Shown piece after piece: positions 1 to 5,860 of a stretch of DNA of 12,336 nt. The number at the start of each line of letters is the position of its first letter. Positions within the stretch are counted from its first letter, which is position 1. A model generated the notes under the pieces. That model had not been told where the DNA came from. It searched no databases and was given only the letters and a program-made list of their open reading frames with translations. A program made the position numbers and the translations under genes. Location: contig JAGRAA010000368.1 of the NCBI GenBank assembly GCA_020435185.1, positions 2,761 through 15,096 of the forward strand. The letters are read 5' to 3'. This DNA comes from Bdellovibrionales bacterium. Lineage in GTDB: Bacteria; Bdellovibrionota; Bdellovibrionia; Bdellovibrionales; UBA1609.

Positions 1-551
1 TAGCTGAGAAGTATTTTCAAGCAGCGAAAGAGCTGGGTTTTAATATTTGCGCACACACTGAACAAATAAAAAGAACAAGGGGATATCAGGTTCTTTTGCA
101 ATTTTCTGGATTGAGTGGAGATCATTTAGTCCAATTGAATGAAAACGATGTTCAAAATATTGCTCAATCTGGTTTAACAGCGGTTTTGTTGCCAGCGGCT
201 GATTTTTATCTGCAAATGAAATATCCTCCAGCAAGACATTTAATAGATAAAGGGGCGCGAGTGGCCTTAGCCACAGATTTCAATCCGGGTTCTAGCCCTA
301 CTCAAGATTTATCATTGGTAGGAGTTCTGGCGCGATTGAATATGAAAATGACACTTCCTGAAGTTATTGGTGCTTATACTTGGTCTGCCGCGAAGGCTTT
401 GGGGAGAGATTCTACAGAAGGGTCTATTGAACAGGGGAAAATGGCTAATTTCGTGGTTCTTAATGATGATTGGGATAGCCTATTCTATCAAGTGGGTTAC
501 CATCCGGTTGGTGAAACCTGGAGAATGGCAAAAAAAACGTATAAATCTTAA
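1..551 (+). CDS. hutI: Imidazolonepropionase, C-terminal part (cut by left edge)
   Basis: HutI hydrolyses 4-imidazolone-5-propionate to N-formimino-L-glutamate, the third step of histidine degradation; it is a cytosolic metal-dependent amidohydrolase. The reading frame is open from base 3, giving 182 residues here, so the start and first half of the protein lie outside the window. Family blocks appear in the expected order: AHTEQ near residue 17 (counterpart of the family HAEQ/HADQ metal-binding block), SGDHL with H41, AVLLPAA, and ALATDFNPGSSP with the predicted metal ligand D92. The C-terminus has EGSIEQGKMANFVV, the usual return strand of amidohydrolases, then a Y-x-x-G-x-x-P stretch typical of HutI. 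The next gene is not hutU, hutH or hutG, so any hut operon must lie to the left. Other amidohydrolases are less likely because of the LLP and TDFNPG blocks. Confidence 0.9.
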   Translation, partial: AEKYFQAAKELGFNICAHTEQIKRTRGYQVLLQFSGLSGDHLVQLNENDVQNIAQSGLTAVLLPAADFYLQMKYPPARHLIDKGARVALATDFNPGSSPTQDLSLVGVLARLNMKMTLPEVIGAYTWSAAKALGRDSTEGSIEQGKMANFVVLNDDWDSLFYQVGYHPVGETWRMAKKTYKS

Positions 552-641
552 ATTTTCTTAAAAAATGTTTTGCCAACAGCTCAAAATGTTATCTATTGTT
601 TAGTTAAGAATATAAAAAGCGGAACAGAATAAACCAGCAAC

Positions 642-651
642 AAGGATGAGG
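642..651 (+). promoter_or_regulatory. Ribosome binding site that decides the start at 658
   Basis: AAGGATGAGG lies 6 bases before the ATG at 658. An in-frame upstream ATG at 646 sits inside this purine-rich stretch with no usable spacing, so 658 is the better start. Further upstream, TATAAA at 611-616 could be a -10 box, but I see no matching -35, so I do not call a promoter. Confidence 0.55.
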
Positions 652-657
652 TTGAAC

Positions 658-1101
658 ATGAAGAGTTCTTTGCTTTCGCAGTCTAAATTTTATCACCCGG
701 CTCTCAACTCAGCTATATTTGATGGCCGATTTAGAATTTATTTTGCTAAACCTCAAGAAGTGTTGGCTTTAAAAATTTATTTTAAAATTCAAGAAGCCGT
801 CGAAGAGTCTCTTCAAGAAACTAAAAATCTGTTTAAAGTTCTTCAGCACAGTTTATATATTATGCTCTACCCTAATGAGCAGAGTTTAAGCGAGTCTTTT
901 GATATTCATCGAGAAAGTGGAAAAATACCCATGGAAATTCTCGATCATGAGTTTGTTCTAGGGTTAAATGGAGAAGTCACCGAAGATTCAGAAATTGATT
1001 TACTTATTCGAAAAATACAAATCATAGTCAACGACTGGAAGATCATTGCTTCAGAAGTTTCAGTTCAAAATCGACCTAAAGATGATCTAGTAAGTTTATA
1101 A
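658..1101 (+). CDS. Unrecognised 147-residue protein
   Basis: I do not recognise this protein. The start at 658 was chosen over 646 because of its ribosome binding site. The protein begins MKSSLLSQSKFYHP and has no signal peptide and no membrane helix, so it is probably cytosolic. Its middle is rich in charged residues and looks helical (an E/K-rich stretch near residues 40-62). It then shows alternating hydrophobic residues (SLYIMLYPNE), which suggests a small alpha/beta fold, and a C-terminal helix before the polar tail QNRPKDDL. No cysteine pair, Walker motif or catalytic signature is visible. Codon use looks like that of the neighbours. Its 3' end overlaps the convergent thioredoxin-fold gene by 26 bases. 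The frame, the ribosome binding site and the amphipathic pattern support a real gene; the function is open. Confidence 0.7.
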   Translation: MKSSLLSQSKFYHPALNSAIFDGRFRIYFAKPQEVLALKIYFKIQEAVEESLQETKNLFKVLQHSLYIMLYPNEQSLSESFDIHRESGKIPMEILDHEFVLGLNGEVTEDSEIDLLIRKIQIIVNDWKIIASEVSVQNRPKDDLVSL

Positions 1102-1648
1102 TTGGTTTGGAGTTCCACTCAACGGACCCTTTAACTTCATAGCTGAGCTTGTTTTTTTTATTAAATATTAAGTGAAAAGGGAGTTGAGGCAAGTTTGGGT
1201 TTTGAATGAATGGCGTATTGTCTAGGTCATTTCTAAAGAGTGTTTTAAACCTTAGACTTTTTCTTTCCCAAACAATTTGAGCCGCAGCTTGATCTTCCTT
1301 TTTAAGATCAGTATTCACCGCAATGATATTTATGGGATAACCGGACTGTTGAAGATCATTTAATTTTTTTAATTCTAAGAAACATGGCTCACAAAGAATA
1401 GACCAATAAGAAATAAGAGTGGGCTGTTTTTCTGTTAGAGGAGAAGACAGGTTTTTAATGATACTCTCTGGGAGAGAGAAGTCTTCTTTGTAAGTGATAA
1501 TATTTTTATAAGCTAATGAATTTAAAGACTTTTTCTTTTGGTAATGAGAGTAAAAATAAATAACAACTCCGATGACGACAAACAAGAATAAGCCAAATAT
1601 TCTCATGGTGTTGGCGGCTTTTTTGTAGGATTTGAAATTGTTTTCCAT
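1076..1648 (-). CDS. Membrane-anchored thioredoxin-fold protein (TlpA/ResA-like)
   Basis: This 190-residue protein has one N-terminal membrane helix (about residues 16-33, after a Lys-containing N-terminus), so the rest should face the periplasm. The redox core follows: a hydrophobic strand ending in YWSILCEPC with cysteines C86 and C89, an INIIAVNTD strand near 106-113, a candidate cis-proline P157 in QLPFHLIF, and VKGSVEW near 172-178. That order is the TlpA/ResA/DsbE thioredoxin layout. Such proteins reduce disulfides in periplasmic partners or act in cytochrome c maturation; the substrate cannot be read here. There is no cytochrome biogenesis gene nearby. The Phe after the predicted cis-proline, in place of the usual Thr or Val, is atypical. 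No strong ribosome binding site precedes the ATG at 1648, and an internal Met (residue 15) has none either, so the longer form is kept. Confidence 0.8.
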   Translation of the reverse strand: MENNFKSYKKAANTMRIFGLFLFVVIGVVIYFYSHYQKKKSLNSLAYKNIITYKEDFSLPESIIKNLSSPLTEKQPTLISYWSILCEPCFLELKKLNDLQQSGYPINIIAVNTDLKKEDQAAAQIVWERKSLRFKTLFRNDLDNTPFIQNPNLPQLPFHLIFNKKNKLSYEVKGSVEWNSKPIINLLDHL

Positions 1649-1675
1649 AAATAATAGGTGTTAAATTAAATTCTC

Positions 1676-1742
1676 TAAGGTACGGACACACTTTGGTGTC
1701 CATGGTGCGTTAAATTGTTAGTGCGTTCACGTCCGTATCTTA
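1676..1742. repeat. Structured inverted repeat with competing inner hairpin
   Basis: Arms 1676-1687 (TAAGGTACGGAC) and 1731-1742 (GTCCGTATCTTA) can pair over 12 positions, with one G-U if transcribed on the plus strand. Inside, GGACAC (1684-1689) can instead pair with GTGTCC (1696-1701). Both helices need GGAC at 1684-1687, so they exclude each other. GTGCGTT is also repeated directly at 1705-1711 and 1721-1727. The element lies between divergent genes and could sit in the 5' leader of the thioredoxin-fold gene (candidate minus-strand -10 TATACT at 1744-1749) or near the promoter of the pilin-like gene. It could be a regulatory RNA structure, an operator or a small repeat. The pairing is seen directly; the function is unknown. 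Confidence 0.5.
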
Positions 1743-1777
1743 TAGTATAAATTAAAAGAGCAAGAAAGGCTTTATTA

Positions 1778-1972
1778 ATGAAAAACAATGAATCTGGTCA
1801 AATTATTGTTGAATATATACTGTTGTTGGTTTTTGCGGTGAGCATGGCTGTTTTAATAACGGATCAATTGGTAAGTAGAAATGAAAATCAACCAGGGTTA
1901 GTCACTAGAAAATGGAGTGCCATTATTCAGGCTGTAGGAGTTGATTTCGCGGACGACGTAAAAAGAGATTAA
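1778..1972 (+). CDS. Small Flp/TadE-type prepilin-like protein
   Basis: This 64-residue protein has the Flp/TadE prepilin signature. It has a short polar leader, MKNNESG, then QIIVEY, so Glu and Tyr stand at +5 and +6 after Gly7 (the G/XXXXEY pattern). A hydrophobic helix of about 20 residues follows (about 9-28). A Tad-type prepilin peptidase would be expected to cut after Gly7, leaving about 57 residues with a hydrophobic N-terminus. The tail is short and polar. The ATG at 1778 has AAAGG about 8 bases upstream. No tad or cpa assembly genes (TadA ATPase, TadV peptidase, RcpA secretin) are in the window, so it is an orphan pilin-like gene here. It lies 32 bases before glpK on the same strand and is probably co-transcribed with it. 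A simple one-helix membrane protein is the alternative. Confidence 0.7.
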   Translation: MKNNESGQIIVEYILLLVFAVSMAVLITDQLVSRNENQPGLVTRKWSAIIQAVGVDFADDVKRD

Positions 1973-2004
1973 TCGAAAAAATAGATCAATTGAAAGAGGC
2001 GGTT

Positions 2005-3489
2005 ATGGGATATGTTTTAACTATTGATCAGGGAACTACTGGAACCACTGTTAGTCTACTTAATAAGGACGGCTTTCAAGTATCAAAAATTAACAAGGAG
2101 TTTCAGCAAATTTTTCCTCAACCAGGATGGGTTGAACACAATGCCAATGATATTTGGAATTCAGTATTATACGGAATAGAAAAGGTCTTAGAAAAAAGCC
2201 AACTCACCGGCGCCGACATAGACACTATCGGTATTACCAATCAAAGAGAGACGGTTGTATTGTGGGATAAATCTACCGGACAACCTTTATATAATGCTAT
2301 CGTTTGGCAGTGTCGAAGAACGACTGAGTTTTGTAAGTCTTTGAAAAAAAAGGGTTTGGAAAAGACTATAAAATCTAAAACGGGTTTAGTTGTAGATCCT
2401 TATTTTTCTGCGAGTAAAATTAACTGGTTGTTGAATAATGTAAAAGGTCTTAAAGCAAAACTCAAAAATAAGCAGGTGGCCTGTGGAACGATAGATTCTT
2501 GGTTGTTATATAAGTTAACCGGCGGAGAGGCGCATAAAACGGATGTATCTAACGCTTCAAGAACTCAGCTCATGAATTTAAAAACCTTAAATTGGGACAT
2601 TGATCTTTTAAAAATTTTTAAGGTTCCTTTTGATATTTTGCCTCAAATAGTTCCTTCGAACTCAGATTTTGGAAAAACAAAAAATATTGGAATTATACCA
2701 GATGGTATTGCTATCAACGCTCTTATTGGGGATCAACAAAGTGCTCTATTTGGTCAGGCTTGTTTTTCTCCAGGTGAGGCGAAATGTACTTTTGGAACAG
2801 GTAGTTTTATATTGATGAATACGGGAGAGAAGCTTGTGCGTTCTCACTCTGGATTACTCACCACCGTTGGGTGGCAACTTAAAGGGGGTAAGAAGGCTGT
2901 TTATGCTTTAGAAGGCGGAGCCTTTATTTGTGGGGCGGCTGTTCAGTGGTTAAGAGATAATATGCATTTTGTAGATCATGCTGCTGAAATTGAAAGGCTA
3001 GCTTTGAGTGTGGATTCTACTGATGGTGTAGAGCTTATTCCTGCGTTTACTGGATTAGGAGCTCCCTATTGGCAACCTCAAGCAAGAGGTCTGATTTGTG
3101 GACTGACAAGAGGGACGCAAAGAGGACATATTGCGAGAGCGACGTTAGAAGGAATGGCCTTACAAAATGTAGATATTTTGGTAGCCATGGAGAAAGATTT
3201 GAAGAAGAAGATGCCTAAACTTAAAGTGGATGGTGGAGCTTCAGAAAATAACCTTCTTATGCAGATGCAGTCGGATTACCTAGGGGTAAAATTACAAAGA
3301 CCAGCATTTATTGAGACCACAGCAGCTGGAGCGGGATACTTGGCGGGTTTAGGTGCTGGGATTTGGAAATCAATGAATGAAATCAAACAAATTTATAAGC
3401 TAGATAGAGAGTTTAAAAGCCAGATTCCTCCGTTAAAGAGGAAAGAGCGATTAAAGTCTTGGCATCAAGCCGTTAAGAGAAGCTTTTAA
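2005..3489 (+). CDS. glpK: Glycerol kinase
   Basis: GlpK phosphorylates glycerol to sn-glycerol 3-phosphate with ATP in the cytosol, trapping glycerol for lipid synthesis or catabolism. The protein is 494 residues, normal for the family. All the hallmarks are present: DQGTTGTT (residues 8-15, phosphate-binding loop), NQRET with glycerol-contacting R81 and E82, NAIVWQCRRT with W101, DPYFSASK with Y133, SNASRT, and GDQQSALFGQ with the predicted catalytic base D243. These are followed by CTFGTGSF, the EGGAFICGAAVQWLRD block, FTGLGAPYW, the VDGGAS adenine-site loop and TTAAGAGYLAGL. The start is ATG 2005, preceded by AAAGAGG five bases upstream; an in-frame TTG at 1990 is rejected. The loop corresponding to the fructose-bisphosphate site of E. 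coli GlpK appears short, so that allosteric control is doubtful. No glpF or glpD is adjacent. Confidence 0.97.
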   Translation: MGYVLTIDQGTTGTTVSLLNKDGFQVSKINKEFQQIFPQPGWVEHNANDIWNSVLYGIEKVLEKSQLTGADIDTIGITNQRETVVLWDKSTGQPLYNAIVWQCRRTTEFCKSLKKKGLEKTIKSKTGLVVDPYFSASKINWLLNNVKGLKAKLKNKQVACGTIDSWLLYKLTGGEAHKTDVSNASRTQLMNLKTLNWDIDLLKIFKVPFDILPQIVPSNSDFGKTKNIGIIPDGIAINALIGDQQSALFGQACFSPGEAKCTFGTGSFILMNTGEKLVRSHSGLLTTVGWQLKGGKKAVYALEGGAFICGAAVQWLRDNMHFVDHAAEIERLALSVDSTDGVELIPAFTGLGAPYWQPQARGLICGLTRGTQRGHIARATLEGMALQNVDILVAMEKDLKKKMPKLKVDGGASENNLLMQMQSDYLGVKLQRPAFIETTAAGAGYLAGLGAGIWKSMNEIKQIYKLDREFKSQIPPLKRKERLKSWHQAVKRSF

Positions 3490-3541
3490 AAGGTAATCAC
3501 CAATAAATCATCTCTCAAGAGGCTTTTCTTTTAAAAGTTTC
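3479..3541. terminator. Inverted repeat across the convergent gene ends, possible bidirectional terminator
   Basis: The palindrome CTTTTAAAAG occurs twice, at 3483-3492 and 3528-3537, and the pairing extends outward so that 3479-3492 can pair with 3528-3541 at 13 of 14 positions plus one G-U. The arms lie in the last codons of glpK and of the minus-strand regulator gene, which end 25 bases apart. The arms are AT-rich and the loop is 35 bases, so this is not a classical GC-rich hairpin plus U-tract. Chance in AT-rich DNA is quite possible. Confidence 0.3.
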
Positions 3542-4303
3542 AATAGTGATGAGGTTTTCAAAGAGCAAATTTTTAAACTTCTCGATTTCTGAATTTTCTA
3601 TGAGGATACCTTTAGAAAAACTTTCTTCAAATTGAGAAGCGATATTTGCAGCTTTTAAACATCCAAAGCTTTTTAAGGTACTGGATATTTTATGGCTTAA
3701 AGCAGAGAGTAAATCCAGATCTGAGCTTTGTATGGCACTCTCAAAGAGAGATAAATCTTTGATGATTTGTTTTTGAAAATCCTCAGAAATCTCAATAAAA
3801 ATTTCGTATCCTAGGTCTTCAATCTGTTGCTCTAGAAAGGAACTGTCTACAGCAATAAGAGTTTTTTTCTGAGTTTCTTTGGCTTCTAAACCCTGTCTAT
3901 TTTTTGAGAAATGCTTTTCAGAAAAACTGGGGTTCTTTAAAAAGTTTGGCCCAAACTCTAAAGCGAGATTCACAGTTTCGTTAAAAAGTTTAAAGTTAAG
4001 AGGTTTTTCTAAAAAGTCAAAAACGCCTAAGTTCCAGGCCGTATTTAAAATGTCTAATTGGTCAAAGGCAGTGACCAAAATGATTGGGTAATTTTGATTA
4101 ATAATTTCTGAAGAAAAGCTTAAACCATCACCATCCTGAAGCCTATAGTCAGTAACGATGACATCGTATCTGAATGTACTCATTTTAGCTTTTGCTTGGG
4201 CAATGGATAAAACATGATGAGTGGTATAATTTTCAGACTTCCACTGGGTTACGACTTTACCTATGATCGGATCATCATCAATGAATAAAACAGACTTTTT
4301 CAA
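3515..4303 (-). CDS. Response regulator with C-terminal HPt domain
   Basis: This 262-residue protein joins a receiver domain (about 1-115) to a histidine phosphotransfer domain (about 165-255). Receiver residues are complete: acidic pocket D9/D10/D11, phospho-acceptor D52 in VTDYR, switch T78 in VTAF and K100 in EKP. In the C-terminal part, LSHKISSTLKSFG places His204 as the predicted HPt phosphorylation site, matching the AHxLKGxxxxxG pattern loosely. The linker (about 120-155) is polar. There is no DNA-binding or enzymatic output domain and no transmitter kinase beside it, so it probably relays phosphate between a distant hybrid kinase and another regulator. The start is TTG at 4303; on the minus strand AAGGAA lies about 8 bases upstream. 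Bases 4305-4316 form the palindrome AAGGAATTCCTT, which covers that site. A TATAAA at 4333-4338 (minus strand) is a possible -10. Confidence 0.85.
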   Translation of the reverse strand: MKKSVLFIDDDPIIGKVVTQWKSENYTTHHVLSIAQAKAKMSTFRYDVIVTDYRLQDGDGLSFSSEIINQNYPIILVTAFDQLDILNTAWNLGVFDFLEKPLNFKLFNETVNLALEFGPNFLKNPSFSEKHFSKNRQGLEAKETQKKTLIAVDSSFLEQQIEDLGYEIFIEISEDFQKQIIKDLSLFESAIQSSDLDLLSALSHKISSTLKSFGCLKAANIASQFEESFSKGILIENSEIEKFKNLLFENLITIETFKRKAS

Positions 4304-4448
4304 AAAGGAATTCCTTGTAGAAACAATTTTTATTTATAGTTTAGCATGCAAAAATTCCTAAACAATGAGACTAAAGAATAAATTTATTTTGTTTAAGAGG
4401 GGGCCTTAAGGCTAGATCGTGCTGGCTATAAGTGGTAATCGAAAAGGT

Positions 4449-4880
4449 TTATTCTGAAGGACATTTCATAAAACGAATAGGGTTAGCAAACTTGGCAAAC
4501 TCACCATTTTCAAAGAGGTATCTGTTTTGTACATCATAAGCCAGATTTTCTGTTTGAACCAGAGCTGCACAGCTATCATACATTTTTTTTCCGTATTTTG
4601 CTGCTTGTAACGCGTGAACGGATTCATGAACGAGAAAAGAGCAGTGGATGTAGCTGTCTAGGTTAAAGTGATCAGGAAAAATAATTTGGTTATTATTAAT
4701 ATCATAATAAGCCATAGCTCTTTCACAATTGGGAATTTCAGAATGGCAGGCCTCTTCTCTGAGAATTTTAATGGGTTTAGCAACAAATTCAGGAGCCCTC
4801 TCTTGAGAGAGAGGGGCTAGGCCAGATAGTTTTACGGCAGTTGAAAGGATATAGGCAATGAATTGTGGATTAATAGTCAT
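4449..4880 (-). CDS. Small HExxH putative zinc metalloprotein
   Basis: This 143-residue protein carries HESVH (H85, E86, H89) inside the hydrophobic helix FLVHESVHALQAA, the usual zinc-binding and catalytic layout of gluzincin-type metallopeptidases. Downstream, QTENLAYDVQNRYL supplies E111 as a plausible third zinc ligand about 22 residues after H89. Cysteines C45, C52, C80, C104 and C140 suggest disulfides or a structural role. There is no convincing signal peptide, although residues 7-24 are mildly hydrophobic. It starts three bases after the stop of the upstream exported-protein gene, and the minus strand shows no ribosome binding site there, so translation is probably coupled. HExxH plus ExxAYxxQ resembles small domain-of-unknown-function families; I do not assign one. 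The peptidase activity and substrate are inferred only. Confidence 0.7.
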   Translation of the reverse strand: MTINPQFIAYILSTAVKLSGLAPLSQERAPEFVAKPIKILREEACHSEIPNCERAMAYYDINNNQIIFPDHFNLDSYIHCSFLVHESVHALQAAKYGKKMYDSCAALVQTENLAYDVQNRYLFENGEFAKFANPIRFMKCPSE

Positions 4881-4883
4881 TGG

Positions 4884-5732
4884 TTAATCTTTAGGAGGAA
4901 TGTAATCGCCACGAGTTTCTTCATTTGGCGAGAACAAAATAGTTATATCTGTCGCACGCTCATCAATGAACTCGACCAATTCTTTGAGGTTTTCGTCATT
5001 GTTTAAAGCGATGGAGAGAGCTTTATTTAAAAATCCGTTGATAAGATCTCTCATTGTGCCTCTGTCATTGTCAAACATGCTATTTTGTAGGACAAAAAGT
5101 CTCGCAGCAGTTCCTAGTAAACCATCGACGTCTGTCCATTGTTGAATTTGTACCGATGTGACTGTTTTAGAATCCTTATTGTATCTGAGATCAACTTGTC
5201 CAACAAATCGTAAAGTAGAACTTGGTTTTATATATTTTCCTCGGTTTTTGTAAAACAATTCAAAATGAATGGGGAGAGTATAAGTGACTTCATCTACGGT
5301 AGAGTTAGGCTGGTGAGTGATAGCGGTAATGTTTTGCAGATCTAAATCAATATAGGGCACGCGAAAGGCTAAGGCCTGTAACGAAACTTCACCATTTGGA
5401 TCTTCCCATTTCTCAATTTGCTCTCTTAGAGCATTTCGTACGTCTAAGGCGGCGGGCTCGTATTCACCCCTATCTTTCGCTAAGAGTGTATTTTCTCTTA
5501 TGATCTCCAGATTTCCATCTTGACCAGATCCCCAGGTTAACGGCAAGTACCTAGAGGGTTGACCTTCGCTCATGAGCCTCTGATTTTCTATCACCATTTC
5601 TTCAGCAGTAGGTAAATGACGAACTTGCTCGATAAGTGGAGATTCCATGGTGCTCTGTGCTTGAGTGAATTGGAAAGGGATTGATACTAAAACAAAAAAT
5701 ACTAAGATTTTGGATGCCCTGTGTGGTTTCAT
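4884..5732 (-). CDS. Exported protein of unknown function
   Basis: This 282-residue protein begins with a clear Sec signal peptide: MKPHRASK, a hydrophobic core (ILVFFVLVSIPF), and a likely cut after A25 in TQAQS. No lipobox cysteine is present, so the mature protein should be periplasmic or secreted. The mature part is polar, without membrane helices. The middle (about residues 115-215) reads as alternating beta strands (AFRVPYIDLDLQ, VTYTLPIHFELFY, TLRFVGQVDLRY, TVTSVQIQQW), as in a beta-sandwich. The C-terminal 60 residues look helical (LINGFLNKALSIAL). I do not recognise the family. The start ATG has AGGAG 8 bases upstream on the minus strand. It is the first gene of a pair with the HExxH protein (3-base gap), so a shared role, such as partner, substrate or inhibitor, is possible but not shown. 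Confidence 0.75.
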   Translation of the reverse strand: MKPHRASKILVFFVLVSIPFQFTQAQSTMESPLIEQVRHLPTAEEMVIENQRLMSEGQPSRYLPLTWGSGQDGNLEIIRENTLLAKDRGEYEPAALDVRNALREQIEKWEDPNGEVSLQALAFRVPYIDLDLQNITAITHQPNSTVDEVTYTLPIHFELFYKNRGKYIKPSSTLRFVGQVDLRYNKDSKTVTSVQIQQWTDVDGLLGTAARLFVLQNSMFDNDRGTMRDLINGFLNKALSIALNNDENLKELVEFIDERATDITILFSPNEETRGDYIPPKD

Positions 5733-5800
5733 CTGACGAACTCCTTATTACTATAAAATGAGGTACAAATCTCATACCATATAAGAGCTAATAAAATGCA

Positions 5801-5829
5801 CCTATAAGAAGAAAGATGAGCATTGTCAG
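5801..5829 (-). promoter_or_regulatory. Candidate promoter for the exported protein/HExxH operon
   Basis: Reading the minus strand, CTGACA (plus 5824-5829, 5 of 6 matches to TTGACA) and TATAGG (plus 5801-5806, 4 of 6 to TATAAT) are 17 bases apart. Transcription would begin near 5794, leaving a leader of about 60 bases. In that leader ATGAG (5758-5762) and CTCAT (5771-5775) can form a weak 5-bp stem. The spacing is good and the -10 is imperfect. Confidence 0.4.
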
Positions 5830-5860
5830 AAAACTATTTATACAAGTCTGAAATTATTAC

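Noticed and set aside
1506..1703. Minus-strand 65-codon frame starting within the inverted repeat
   Set aside because: It overlaps the thioredoxin-fold gene in another frame, lacks a ribosome binding site and has no protein-like pattern.
3879..4091. Plus-strand 70-codon frame
   Set aside because: Antisense to the receiver-HPt gene, which has complete family motifs; no ribosome binding site of its own.
4403..4412. GCCTTAAGGC palindrome as terminator of the exported protein/HExxH operon
   Set aside because: A perfect palindrome with no room for a loop and no U-tract on the minus strand.
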